A stretch of 64,000 nt of DNA from Solirubrobacteraceae bacterium. Its GTDB lineage: Bacteria; Actinomycetota; Thermoleophilia; Solirubrobacterales; Solirubrobacteraceae. The notes under the pieces are model-generated. The model did no database searches. It was not told the origin of the DNA and worked only from the letters and a program-made list of their open reading frames with translations. Location: the NCBI GenBank assembly GCA_025449845.1, contig JANWIP010000005.1, positions 186,001 through 250,000 on the forward strand, read 5' to 3'. Made by a program: the position numbers and the translations under genes. Below, piece after piece: positions 32,983 through 41,166 of the stretch (its first letter is position 1; each line of letters opens with the position of its first letter).

Positions 32983-33437
32983 GCCGCGCTCCGTCGGAAG
33001 CGGTCCATGGCGATCTCATCGAGGACGTTGCCTTCTTGACGCTTGAACTCGCGCAGATGCTCGGTGCGGTGGCGCTCCTTCAGGCGCTCGAGCATCTCGC
33101 GCTCGCGCGCCACCTCGCCAAGCTCGGCATCGCGGTCGGCGACCTGACTGTCATGCTGGGCCAGCTCGCGGGCGCCGAGCAGGCGTTGTGTCTCGATGTG
33201 CTCCATGAAGGTTTGGCGAGCCTGCAACTCCGCCGCGCTGGTGGTCGCGCTGGCGCCTGTGGCCTGACGCTGCTCGGAGCGAGCATGCTCGAGGTGGGCC
33301 TCGACCGTGCGCAGGTGGTCAAGGCTCCCGTCGCGTTGGGTTATGGCCTGCGCAAGCGCCAATCGGGCCATGTCCTCGCGGCGCTCGCGCAGGGCACGCA
33401 CGCGCTCCAGTCGGAAACGGAATGAGGGTCCGGTCAC
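32979..33437 (-). CDS. fliJ: FliJ, export chaperone-escort protein
   Basis: The product has 152 residues, nearly all predicted coiled coil (FRFRLERVRALRERREDMAR to LERLKERHRTEHLREFKRQE), as in FliJ. The start is a GTG at 33437, seven bases after a sigma-28-type -10 element, so the mRNA is probably leaderless. FliJ links the FliI ATPase to FlhA. It is separated from fliI by a divergent regulator gene. Confidence 0.9.
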   Translation of the reverse strand: MTGPSFRFRLERVRALRERREDMARLALAQAITQRDGSLDHLRTVEAHLEHARSEQRQATGASATTSAAELQARQTFMEHIETQRLLGARELAQHDSQVADRDAELGEVAREREMLERLKERHRTEHLREFKRQEGNVLDEIAMDRFRRSAA

Positions 33438-33444
33438 GGCCCGG

Positions 33445-33471
33445 TGATCGGACGGCGACGATGGTTCTTTA
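33445..33471 (-). promoter_or_regulatory. sigma-28-type promoter of the fliJ operon
   Basis: TAAA (33468-33471), 15 bases, then TCCGATCA (33445-33452), seven bases before the fliJ GTG. It probably drives fliJ-SLT-fliK-flgD-flgE. The sequence CCGATCACCGG at its -10 recurs near other starts in the cluster. Confidence 0.65.
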
Positions 33472-33574
33472 GCGGTCCGTCGGCCTGATTCAGCTGTCCC
33501 TCAGCCCGCAGTTTCGTAAGAGTCTTCTAACAATGCCGCAAAAGTGATCCGATTGCCCCAACTATTCGCAAAGA

Positions 33575-33639
33575 GAATATTCGACTCGCGTCTAGCGAGT
33601 CGCGGGCAAATCACAAACGATGCTATGCGTCGAATATTG
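33575..33639. promoter_or_regulatory. AT-rich intergenic region with nested inverted repeats
   Basis: The 359-base gap between fliJ and the divergent HTH gene is the most AT-rich non-coding stretch seen here. GAATATTCGAC (33575-33585) and GTCGAATATT (33629-33638) are inverted copies. Between them CGACTCGC (33582-33589) and GCGAGTCG (33595-33602) form a perfect 8-bp hairpin with loop GTCTA. They are candidate operators for the adjacent regulator, or structural RNA elements. Confidence 0.5.
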
Positions 33640-33796
33640 AATCATTCTGACCCCCAAACAGGATCCCACCCCGGGCCGGTTCCCCGCAAGTCGTGGCGGA
33701 TCGCCGTTATCCCTGGATGCAGCGCTGGGTGCTGGGCTGCTTCAGACGTAATATCTATACAAAGTGCTCCATCTATCGAGACTGTGAGACGTCAAC

Positions 33797-34225
33797 ATGA
33801 AGACCACCAAGAAGGACGAAGACATTTCGATCACCCTCTCTCCCGTGCAGATCGAGCAGGTGATGCGTTCCGCCGGCCAGAGTCGCAACGGGACCGTGTC
33901 CAACCTGTTGCTGGCCGCGCTGGACAACGCTTACAAGCCGACCAACGGCAACAACAAACGCAACAAGGGCAAGTCGCTGCAAAAGGCCACGCAGGAGGCA
34001 CTTGAGGACGCCCTGACCGATCCCCAGCTCTCCCAGTCGCTGCTGCGCGGTCTTGCGATTCTCTCTTCCTATGGCCCCGAGCGCCCGTGGCGGGCAATCA
34101 TCGACCTGGCACAGCAATTGGGTATGTCTCCATCCACAACCCATCGCTACGTCAAGACGTTGCGCGCCGTGGGCCTGCTGGAGCAGAACCCCACGACAAG
34201 GGAGTATCGCCCGGTCGCGCGTTAG
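33797..34225 (+). CDS. Divergent HTH regulator with an IclR-like DNA-binding domain
   Basis: The product has 142 residues. The N-terminal part (ISITLSPVQIEQVMRSAGQS) ends in a Lys/Asn-rich linker. The C-terminal winged helix runs LLRGLAILSSYGPERPWRAI, DLAQQLGMSPSTTHRYVKTL and GLLEQNPTTREYRPVA, as in the IclR N-terminal domain, but the effector-binding domain is absent. It is the only plus-strand gene within the 15.9-45.5 kb flagellar region and splits fliI from fliJ. It has its own AT-rich upstream region with inverted repeats. I infer a locus-specific regulator of motility. Confidence 0.75.
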   Translation: MKTTKKDEDISITLSPVQIEQVMRSAGQSRNGTVSNLLLAALDNAYKPTNGNNKRNKGKSLQKATQEALEDALTDPQLSQSLLRGLAILSSYGPERPWRAIIDLAQQLGMSPSTTHRYVKTLRAVGLLEQNPTTREYRPVAR

Positions 34226-34239
34226 CGAACGTATCAGCC

Positions 34240-35733
34240 TTAGACGCTCAGGTGCAGCGCCGGGATCGCGGAGGGGCCCGGCTCGGCCTGGGGCGCAGGG
34301 TCTTCGGGCTCGATCTCCTCGCCTTCGAGGATTTCGCCGTCGCGGGGCTCCATGGCTCGCTCAAGCGAGCTCGCGATGTTCAGCAGCTGCTCGTCGGCCC
34401 CCTCGGGCGTGCTCGGCTCGACCGTGGCCTGGCGCAGGAAGGCATCGATGCGAGGCCTGTGCGCCAAAGCTGCATCGAGCGTTGGATCGGCGCCTGAGCT
34501 GTAGGCGCCGATCGCGATCAGATCCTCTTTCTCGTGCAATGCCGCCAGCGCCGTGCGCAGGCGTTGGCCAGCCGTCACGACCTCGGGGGAGGCGATCTCG
34601 CTCAGCAGTCGCGAGACGCTCTGCAGCACGTCGATCGCGGGGTAGTGCCCGGCGTGGGCAAGCGTGCGCGAGAGCACCACGTGACCATCAAGGATCGAGC
34701 GCACCGCGTCTGCGATGGGCTCATTCATGTCATCCCCGTCGACCAGCACCGTGTAGAGACCTGTGATGGAGCCTGCGGGGCTGGTGCCCGCGCGCTCCAA
34801 GAGGCGCGGCAGCAGGGCGAAGACGCTGGGGGTATAGCCGCGCGTCGCTGGAGGCTCGCCGATCGCCAGACCAATCTCGCGCTGGGCCATCGCGAAGCGC
34901 GTGACGGAGTCCATCATCAGCATCACATCGTGGCCTTGATCGCGGAAGTACTCGGCGATGGTGGTGGCGGTGAAGGCGGCCTTGATACGCACCAATGCTG
35001 GCTGGTCGGAGGTGGCGACCACGACCACCGAGTGCTCCAGGGCATCGCCGAGGTCTCGCTCGATGAACTCCCGCACCTCGCGTCCGCGCTCGCCGACAAG
35101 GGCGATCACGTTGACGGTGGCGGTGGTGGAGCGCGCAATCATGCCCAGCAATGAGGACTTGCCCACGCCCGAGCCCGCGAAGATCCCCAGGCGCTGGCCC
35201 AGGCCGCACGGCACGAGTCCGTCCAGGGCACGCACTCCCAGGCCGACGCGCCGATCGATACGCGGTCGGCTCATGGCGCTCGGCGGTGGGGCGATCGTGG
35301 AGCGCAGGCTGGTGGACGACGGCGCGCGCAGCGGAGCATCGCCCGCGGTCGCTCCTAGTTCGTCCAGGGGATTCCCCAGCCCATCGATCACGCGCCCCAG
35401 CAGGCTCGGGCCCACAGCCACGCGGAACGGCGCGCCGGTGCCCACCACCTTCGTGCCGGGGCCGATGCCGTGCAACTCACCCAGGGGCATCAGCAGCGTG
35501 CGGCCTTCGCGGAAACCAACAACCTCGGCTGAGACCGGCGGCCCGGAGCGGTCGCTATGCACGTGGCACACCTCGCCGACCTCGGCCTGCAGGCCGGTGG
35601 CCTCGATGATCAAGCCGATCAGGTTGCTGACCAGACCGTTGCGCTGGGCCAGGTCGCCGGCATGTAGGGCGCTTGCGGCACGATTCAGCCCGTCGTGGGC
35701 GTGCTCGTCGCAGAGCGCCTCGGCTGCACTCAT
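34240..35733 (-). CDS. fliI: FliI, flagellar export ATPase
   Basis: The product has 497 residues. Walker A GSGVGKSS lies at residues 187-194; Walker B is in HDVMLMMDSVTRFAMAQREI; the beta-barrel N-terminus and GEPPATRGYTPSVFALLPRL are typical of the F1-beta/FliI family. The C-terminus carries an acidic tail (EGEEIEPEDPAPQAEP) beyond the usual 440 residues. It hexamerises at the export gate with FliH and FliJ. Its end faces the plus-strand HTH gene, 14 bases away. Confidence 0.97.
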   Translation of the reverse strand: MSAAEALCDEHAHDGLNRAASALHAGDLAQRNGLVSNLIGLIIEATGLQAEVGEVCHVHSDRSGPPVSAEVVGFREGRTLLMPLGELHGIGPGTKVVGTGAPFRVAVGPSLLGRVIDGLGNPLDELGATAGDAPLRAPSSTSLRSTIAPPPSAMSRPRIDRRVGLGVRALDGLVPCGLGQRLGIFAGSGVGKSSLLGMIARSTTATVNVIALVGERGREVREFIERDLGDALEHSVVVVATSDQPALVRIKAAFTATTIAEYFRDQGHDVMLMMDSVTRFAMAQREIGLAIGEPPATRGYTPSVFALLPRLLERAGTSPAGSITGLYTVLVDGDDMNEPIADAVRSILDGHVVLSRTLAHAGHYPAIDVLQSVSRLLSEIASPEVVTAGQRLRTALAALHEKEDLIAIGAYSSGADPTLDAALAHRPRIDAFLRQATVEPSTPEGADEQLLNIASSLERAMEPRDGEILEGEEIEPEDPAPQAEPGPSAIPALHLSV

Positions 35734-36392
35734 GTCGCGCTCTCTGGGTCGGGGAGTGCCCCGAGCATCAACTCGCGCGCCCGCTCCAGCTGGGTCTCAA
35801 CCGTGGCGTCGATCTCGCCCTCGACGGTACGCACCACGGCGCCACCGCGGCCCACGCGCCGGTCGGCCTGCACGTCGCACAGCTCAATGCCGCCCGCCTG
35901 CGCTTGCAACTCACCGACGGCGCCGCTCACGACCTCCAGGTCTTCAGGGTCCACGAGCACGACGATTTGACGTCTGTCCGCCACCCGCCGCAAGGCGCCG
36001 CGCACGACATCCACCACGCGCTCTGGCTGGGCCTCCAGGGTGCCCGCGAGGATCTTGGCGGCCAGCGCCAGCGCCAACTCCACCGAATCGAGCTCAAGCT
36101 CATCGGCCATCTGCCCGCGCAGCTCGTGTAGCTCTCGCAATACCTCGCCCATAGCCAGCGCCGCGGCGGTGCTTTGCGCGAGGCCGTCCTGATGGCCTTG
36201 GGCACGACCTTCGGCATAGCCCTCCGCGTGAGCCCGCTCGCGGATCTGCTCGCTCGCGGCGACGGCCTTGGCAAGCAGTCGCTCGGAGGCGTCGCGCGGC
36301 GGGGGAGGGGAGGCCTCGAGCTGCTCGAAGGAGAAGCCGGCGAGCACGTCTGCTCCCGCCGTGGCCTGCGCCACGGCGGCGGTGTCAGACAA
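35730..36392 (-). CDS. fliH: FliH, negative regulator/linker of FliI
   Basis: From the TTG at 36392 the product has 220 residues; GTG codons at 36374 or 36347 (the latter with GGGAG) are alternatives. The pattern AHAEGYAEGRAQGHQDGLAQ is the GxxxG-rich helix of FliH. The C-terminal half (VELALALAAKILAGTLEAQP, VDPEDLEVV, CDVQADRRVGRGGAVVRT) is the V-ATPase-E-like domain. It tethers FliI to the C-ring. It overlaps fliG by eight bases and fliI by four. Confidence 0.92.
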   Translation of the reverse strand: MSDTAAVAQATAGADVLAGFSFEQLEASPPPPRDASERLLAKAVAASEQIRERAHAEGYAEGRAQGHQDGLAQSTAAALAMGEVLRELHELRGQMADELELDSVELALALAAKILAGTLEAQPERVVDVVRGALRRVADRRQIVVLVDPEDLEVVSGAVGELQAQAGGIELCDVQADRRVGRGGAVVRTVEGEIDATVETQLERARELMLGALPDPESAT

Positions 36393-37446
36393 CGTCCTCG
36401 CTCTCCTCGCCCTCGCCTGAGAGCACGATGGTGCCGGCCTCCTCCAGTTTGCGCACCACGGCCACGATGCGGCCTTGGGCCTCGTCAACGTCGCGCTTGC
36501 GCTGAGGCTGCTGGACCTCCATCTCCTCCACCAGCATCGCCGCGCCACGCTCGGACATGTTGGCCATCACGATCTCCTTGACGGGCTCCGGCGCGCCGCG
36601 CAGGGCCAGCACGAGGTCCTTCTGGTTGGCCTCGCGCAGCACCTGCTGGATGGCGCGCTCCTCGAGCTTGACGATGTCCTCGAAGACGAACAGCATGCGC
36701 CTGACCTGCTCGGCCAGGTTCTGATCGGTCGCGGTCAGATGGTCGAGCACATTGCGCTCGGTGGGGCGATCGGCATGGTTGAGGATGTTCGCCAGCGCCT
36801 TGGTGCCGCCGGCCGAGGCGTACTCCTGCTCGACCAGCGTCGTGAGCTTCTGGCGCATGATCTCCTCGACCTGCTGGATCGTGCGTGGGCTGGTCTCACC
36901 CATGCGCGCGATGCGCAGCGCCACGTCGGGCTGCAGTTCCTCAGGCACCTGCGCCAGCACCTGCGCGGCCAGCACCGTGTGCAGATTGGCGATCACCAGC
37001 GCCATCGTCTGCGGGGACTCGGTGCGCAGGAAGGCCACTATCTGCTCGGGCTGCGTACGTCGCAGGAACTCGAAAGGGCGCATCTCGATGACCGTGGAGA
37101 GACGCCCGATGAGTTCCTCCGCGCGCTCCGCGCCGAGGGCACGCTCGAGCACGTCGCGGGCAAAGTCGATGCCGCCTGTCACATCGCCGCCGCCATCGGA
37201 GCTGCTCAGAGCGGCGAGCTCGTTGAAGATCGTCTCGGTGGTCTCCTCCTGCACCGTGCTCAGCTTGGCCATCTCCAGGGAGAGGCCCTCGATCTCCTCC
37301 TCGCGCATGTGCTGCATGACTCCCGCGGCGCGCTCGGAGCCCAGGGCAGCCATCAGGACGGCCGCCTTGCGGCGTCCTGAGAGGCGCGCGGCGGTACGCG
37401 TGGGCAGGCCGGGTGCCTCCTCGGCGGCGGGCAGCTCGATCGCCAC
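36385..37446 (-). CDS. fliG: FliG, rotor torque-generating protein
   Basis: The product has 353 residues. N-terminal LSGRRKAAVLMAALGSERAA, middle RTQPEQIVAFLRTESPQTMA (the EHPQ-type surface) and C-terminal RGAPEPVKEIVMANMSERGA and DEAQGRIVAVVRKLEEAGTI are all characteristic. The last segment holds the charged torque helix. It starts three bases after fliF and ends in an acidic tail. Confidence 0.97.
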   Translation of the reverse strand: MAIELPAAEEAPGLPTRTAARLSGRRKAAVLMAALGSERAAGVMQHMREEEIEGLSLEMAKLSTVQEETTETIFNELAALSSSDGGGDVTGGIDFARDVLERALGAERAEELIGRLSTVIEMRPFEFLRRTQPEQIVAFLRTESPQTMALVIANLHTVLAAQVLAQVPEELQPDVALRIARMGETSPRTIQQVEEIMRQKLTTLVEQEYASAGGTKALANILNHADRPTERNVLDHLTATDQNLAEQVRRMLFVFEDIVKLEERAIQQVLREANQKDLVLALRGAPEPVKEIVMANMSERGAAMLVEEMEVQQPQRKRDVDEAQGRIVAVVRKLEEAGTIVLSGEGEESEDVV

Positions 37447-37449
37447 GGA

Positions 37450-38970
37450 TCAGTCCTCCTGCATCCACGTGCGCAACTGCTGGGCCACGCGGTCGGGGTT
37501 CTCCTGCGCGAGCTGCTCCACGCGCTGACGCACGGGGGCGTCGCCGCCGGCCACCGGCACGGGGGTGGGTGCCTCGGTGGGGGTGGAGGTTTCGCGCTCA
37601 AGCTCTGAGAGGCGCACCGGCAGCTCGAGTTCGCGCAGCCACACCGGCTCGTTGTTGATCTCCTCGCTCTCACGCTTGCGCAATGAGCGGCTGGTGAAGA
37701 ACAGGAAGGCCAGCGATGCCAGGGCGATCAGCGCGTACTTGGCGTAGCCGATGATCCCGCCGGCCGGCCCCGCAGAGGTCACGGTCGGCTTGGCGAAGGG
37801 CATCTGCCCCACGGACAGAGTGTCGCCGCGCTTGGTCTGCAGCCCCGCTGCATTGGTCACGGCTTCGCGGATCGCCGGCACGGATGCGGCGGGGACCGAC
37901 TTGTCGAGCAGCACCGAGACGTGCTGGCTCTTGACTTCTCCGGGCGCCACAGTGGAGTGGGTGACGGTCTTTTCCACACCTAGTGAGGTGTTGGTGATTT
38001 CGTGCTTGTAGTTGGACTTGCCGCCCGCGCCTGTCTGCGCGTATGCGGGGATGTTGGCTGTTCCCGTGCCCGCGCCGCCGCCCGAGCCGGTGCCGGCGAG
38101 CGTCTCGATGTCCTTGCTCTGCTGCAGGGGCACCCCGGTCTTGCCGTAGGTGAGCTTCTCTTCGGTGGTGCGATTGGCGTTCAGTTCGGCGTTCACCTGG
38201 ACCTGGGCCTTGCCCGGGCCGAGCGTCGAGGCGAGCATCGCGTTGAGGCCGGCCGCCGTGCTCGCGTCGTAGCGCTCCTGCGCTCCCTGCTTGCTGGCTT
38301 CGCTGCCGCCCGCGCCGCCTTCGGATCCGCCGCTGGGCCACAGCAGCTGACCAGTGCCGTCAGTGATGGTGACCTTGCTCAGCGACAGGCCCGGAACGCT
38401 TGAGGCCACCAGCTGGGCGATGCCGCGCACCGAGCCGGGATCCAGCGCGGTGGTGCCAGACAGCAGCACCGCTGCGCTGGCGGGGGTTTGGCTTGAGGCG
38501 AACAGCTGCGCCTGGGGGGAGGGCAGCACGAGCTGCACCTGCGCACCGGAGACCCCCTGCACGTTATCGATCGTCTCTTCCAGCTGACCCTGCATGGCAC
38601 GCTGGTAGTTGACCTGCTGCTGGAAGTTGCTTTCGCCGAGGCTCTGCTTTTCAAACAGCGACAGGTCGGGATGGGCTCCGCCGAGCACTCCGGCGCCCGC
38701 CAGCGCCACGCGTGCGCGAGCGGTCTCGTTGGACTGCACCGCCAGCGCCGTGCCGTTGCTCTGCAGCTGGTAGCTGATGCCTTGCTGGTCAAGGGCGCTT
38801 GTCATCTTGCCCGTCTGCGCTGGGTTCAGGCCACTGGCCAGCGTGGAGTAGCTGGGCTGGGAGACCATGTGCAGGAAGAAGTAGATGAAGAGGACCGAGA
38901 CGACGAAGGAACCGCCGGCGATCAGCCATCCGCGAGGGGAGAGCCTCGATGCGAGTTGTGTAACGGGCAT
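37450..38970 (-). CDS. fliF: FliF, MS-ring protein
   Basis: The product has 506 residues. An N-terminal membrane helix (LIAGGSFVVSVLFIYFFLHM) is followed by ring-building motifs: YQRAMQGQLEETIDNVQGVS, VQLVLPSPQAQLF and VRGIAQLVASSVPGLSLSKV. A second helix (YAKYALIALASLAFLFFTSR) and a cytoplasmic C-terminus bind FliG. It forms the base of the motor and houses the export gate. Confidence 0.97.
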   Translation of the reverse strand: MPVTQLASRLSPRGWLIAGGSFVVSVLFIYFFLHMVSQPSYSTLASGLNPAQTGKMTSALDQQGISYQLQSNGTALAVQSNETARARVALAGAGVLGGAHPDLSLFEKQSLGESNFQQQVNYQRAMQGQLEETIDNVQGVSGAQVQLVLPSPQAQLFASSQTPASAAVLLSGTTALDPGSVRGIAQLVASSVPGLSLSKVTITDGTGQLLWPSGGSEGGAGGSEASKQGAQERYDASTAAGLNAMLASTLGPGKAQVQVNAELNANRTTEEKLTYGKTGVPLQQSKDIETLAGTGSGGGAGTGTANIPAYAQTGAGGKSNYKHEITNTSLGVEKTVTHSTVAPGEVKSQHVSVLLDKSVPAASVPAIREAVTNAAGLQTKRGDTLSVGQMPFAKPTVTSAGPAGGIIGYAKYALIALASLAFLFFTSRSLRKRESEEINNEPVWLRELELPVRLSELERETSTPTEAPTPVPVAGGDAPVRQRVEQLAQENPDRVAQQLRTWMQED

Positions 38971-39036
38971 GGATCAGGTCCTCTGTGGTTTTGCTCTGAG
39001 TTGGTGGCAGTCGGGGCGAGGGCGATGGCGGCTGGG

Positions 39037-39414
39037 TCAGACCTGCGTCTGAAAGATGCTTGTGGCCGCTTCCACGGCCTTGTTGCGCAACTGCGAGGCG
39101 AGCTGCATCGCCAGCTGCGCGTCCTGCACGGTCACAACGGCGCTCTCCGGGTCGCTGACCGTTCCTGTGGCCAGCGCCTGCGCGGCGCTGTTGCCGCTCT
39201 GCTGGGTCTTCTCAAGCGAGGAGATGGCATCCGTGAGCGCGCCGCTGAAGCCATTGCCCGGGCCGGTTCCTACGGCGCCGCCGAGGGCGGATTCGCCTGC
39301 GCCGGCCGGCGCGCCCTGACCAACGCCTTCGAGCTGGCCAACGCCTTCGGGCTGACCACTGCCGAGCTGGTTGGCGGCAGCCTGACCGACGGCGCCGATC
39401 GCGGGCACGATCAC
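39037..39414 (-). CDS. fliE: FliE, MS-ring/rod junction protein
   Basis: The product has 125 residues from a GTG at 39414 overlapping the flgC stop (GTGA). A Gly/Gln-rich first half with a repeated EGVGQ motif is followed by the conserved core FSGALTDAISSLEKTQQSGN and AAQALATGTVSDPESAVVTV plus QLAMQLASQLRNKAVEA. It links the export gate to the rod. Confidence 0.94.
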   Translation of the reverse strand: MIVPAIGAVGQAAANQLGSGQPEGVGQLEGVGQGAPAGAGESALGGAVGTGPGNGFSGALTDAISSLEKTQQSGNSAAQALATGTVSDPESAVVTVQDAQLAMQLASQLRNKAVEAATSIFQTQV

Positions 39415-39857
39415 TTCAACAGCCCCAGCGTGGAGGTGAACATCGACTTGGCCGTCTGCATTGCGGTCACATCGGATTGATAGCCGCGCGACTCGGAGAT
39501 GAGGTCGACCATTTCGGTGACCGTGTTGACGTTGGGCATCTTCACATAGCCCTTGGCGTTGGCGTCGGGGCTGCCAGGGTCATAGATCTGCTGATCGGGG
39601 GTGCCGTCGGCGACGATCCCCGCCACCTTCACGCCGCCTGAGCCTGATCCCGGCTGAGCGCTCATGGCGCCGGCCAGGGCGGTGCCGAAGCCCGCCGTGC
39701 CCGTCTGTTCGAGGACCACGTCCTGGCGCTGGTAGGGCTGTCCGCCCGCGCCGCGCGTGGTCTGCGCGTTGGCAAGGTTCTCGGAGGTCACGTCCATGCG
39801 CACGCGCTCGGCCGAAAGGCCGCTGCCGGCGATGTCTAGAGCCGCGATAAGACCCAT
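39411..39857 (-). CDS. flgC: FlgC, proximal rod protein
   Basis: The product has 148 residues from the ATG at 39857, one base after the flgB stop. The N-terminal motif LSAERVRMDVTSENLANAQT and C-terminal VNTVTEMVDLISESRGYQSD with TAKSMFTSTLGLL identify a class I rod protein. Order flgB-flgC-fliE is canonical. Confidence 0.96.
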   Translation of the reverse strand: MGLIAALDIAGSGLSAERVRMDVTSENLANAQTTRGAGGQPYQRQDVVLEQTGTAGFGTALAGAMSAQPGSGSGGVKVAGIVADGTPDQQIYDPGSPDANAKGYVKMPNVNTVTEMVDLISESRGYQSDVTAMQTAKSMFTSTLGLLK

Positions 39858-39858
39858 C

Positions 39859-40212
39859 TCAGCCCACACCCATCGCGGATCGCAGGATGCCGTTGCGGGC
39901 GCCGAGCACCTGGGTCATCGCCTGGTAGTCGAGGCCGTTCTCAGAGAGCTGCGCTGACTCCTGATCGATATTGACCCCATTGCCGTTGGGGCCGGCTTCG
40001 CCCGGCTGCACTTCGGGCTGGAACTGCACCTGGGACAGCGATTCTTCACCGCCAGCCATCGCGTTGCGCAGCGTCGCCTGGAAGTTCACGTCCTCACGCC
40101 GGTACCCGGGAGTGTCGGCGTTGGCGACGTTGTTGGTCAGCAGCGTCTGGCGCATCCACGCGCCGCGCATGCCGGCCTCTAGCGTTAGTTGGGTGCTGTC
40201 AAGGAGGGACAA
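39859..40212 (-). CDS. flgB: FlgB, proximal rod protein
   Basis: The product has 117 residues if translation starts at the TTG at 40212 (LSLLDSTQLTLEAGMRGAWM), which matches usual FlgB N-termini. A longer frame to 40329 exists but its extra codons look non-coding. AAGGAGG lies about 17 bases upstream, further than ideal. Core motifs are RQTLLTNNVANADTPGYRRE and C-terminal LDYQAMTQVLGARNGILRSA. It heads the flgB-flgC-fliE-F-G-H-I operon, whose promoter is at 40358-40384. Confidence 0.93.
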   Translation of the reverse strand: MSLLDSTQLTLEAGMRGAWMRQTLLTNNVANADTPGYRREDVNFQATLRNAMAGGEESLSQVQFQPEVQPGEAGPNGNGVNIDQESAQLSENGLDYQAMTQVLGARNGILRSAMGVG

Positions 40213-40357
40213 GGTGGGAAGGCTTTCGGCTGTGCCCTCCTTGGGCCACTTCCGACCCCCATCCTTGAGGGCCGACGTATGATCAAAAGAGAGGGGCCCG
40301 GCTCCTCGGCCTCTGGCCGACCGCGCCACCCTCTAATCGAGGTTCAGGTCCCTCCCG

Positions 40358-40384
40358 TCATCGGCCGCCTGCGGGCAACCTTTA
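40358..40384 (-). promoter_or_regulatory. sigma-28-type promoter of the flgB operon
   Basis: TAAA (40381-40384), 15 bases, then GCCGATGA (40358-40365): a full -35 and 7 of 8 for the -10. It is one of the two best matches in the window. The predicted leader is about 140 bases. Confidence 0.8.
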
Positions 40385-40391
40385 GAGCTGG

Positions 40392-40739
40392 TTACGCGCT
40401 GCGATCGATGCGGCGGATGCGACGGCGTTCCTGCTGCGCGTAGCCGTGGGCCACACGGCTTGCCTGGGCGGTGGTGCGCATGTCGCACAGCATCGCCTCG
40501 CGCAGTCGCAGCAGCTCGGTGTGCGTGCGCTCGTGGGCGAGCGCCGCGCGCTCCAGGAGCGGCCGTGCCTCCTCGGGAGGCCGAGCCGGCAGCTGGGCAA
40601 CCAGTGCCCGCCACTCCTCACCGAGCGCGTGCAGATCGTCGATGCGCCCCATCCCCGCCAGCTCCAGCTCGCGCTCGGAGAGCTCGAGGATCGCGGTGTA
40701 TGGGTCAAGCGTGGCGTCGGCGCGGGTCATCCCGGTCAC
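40392..40739 (-). CDS. FliT-like flagellar chaperone/hypothetical protein
   Basis: The product has 115 residues from a GTG at 40739 overlapping the fliS stop (GTGA). It is helical throughout (LDPYTAILELSERELELAGM, RPLLERAALAHERTHTELLR). Size, helicity and position after fliS suggest a FliT-type chaperone for FliD, but similarity is only in general pattern. The basic C-terminus (QQERRRIRRIDRSA) is distinctive. Confidence 0.6.
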   Translation of the reverse strand: MTGMTRADATLDPYTAILELSERELELAGMGRIDDLHALGEEWRALVAQLPARPPEEARPLLERAALAHERTHTELLRLREAMLCDMRTTAQASRVAHGYAQQERRRIRRIDRSA

Positions 40740-41119
40740 CGCTCCCTGTCGTGCTCGGCAACCTCTGTCCAAGCTTCGCGCAGCTCGCCCAGCAGATTGC
40801 TCACCTCTTCGAGCATGCGCGTGTCCTGTCCCATGCGCCCGCGCGTGAGGTGGGCCAGGCAGAACTGGTAGATCGAGTGCAGCCGCTCGGAGATCTGGCC
40901 CTGCTCCAGATCCAGGGTTCCGTCGAGCTGCGCCACGATCAGCTCGGCGCGACGCAGCGCGTTGTGCGCGCGCTCAACCTCGCCTTCGTTCATCGCGACG
41001 CTCGCCTGGCGCAGAAAGCGGCGCGCTGCGTCATACAGCATCACCACCAGTTCGCCGGGTGAAGCCGACAGTACCGCGCTCTGGCGGTATGCCTGCGGCG
41101 ATGCCATCAAGGGGGCCAT
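40736..41119 (-). CDS. fliS: FliS, flagellin export chaperone
   Basis: The product has 127 residues. AYRQSAVLSASPGELVVMLY and DAARRFLRQASVAMNEGEVE are the conserved FliS helices; LNxxL-type contacts follow. FliS holds flagellin unpolymerised and can titrate FliW in related systems. The ATG at 41119 lies ten bases after a sigma-28-type -10, so the mRNA is probably leaderless; an ATG at 41107 is the alternative. Confidence 0.95.
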   Translation of the reverse strand: MAPLMASPQAYRQSAVLSASPGELVVMLYDAARRFLRQASVAMNEGEVERAHNALRRAELIVAQLDGTLDLEQGQISERLHSIYQFCLAHLTRGRMGQDTRMLEEVSNLLGELREAWTEVAEHDRER

Positions 41120-41129
41120 TCTGATCTGG

Positions 41130-41156
41130 TGATCGGCCGCGACTTTTGGAAGTTGA
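41130..41156 (-). promoter_or_regulatory. sigma-28-type promoter of fliS
   Basis: TCAA (41153-41156), 15 bases, then GCCGATCA (41130-41137), ten bases before the fliS ATG. It lies in the 47-base gap after fliD, so fliS can be expressed separately from the cap protein. Confidence 0.7.
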
Positions 41157-41166
41157 GGGCGGGGGG

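Noticed and set aside
40320-40384. Possible tRNA-like T-arm (GGTTCAGGTCC) upstream of flgB
   Set aside because: The stem does not pair over five bases and no acceptor or anticodon arm can be drawn.
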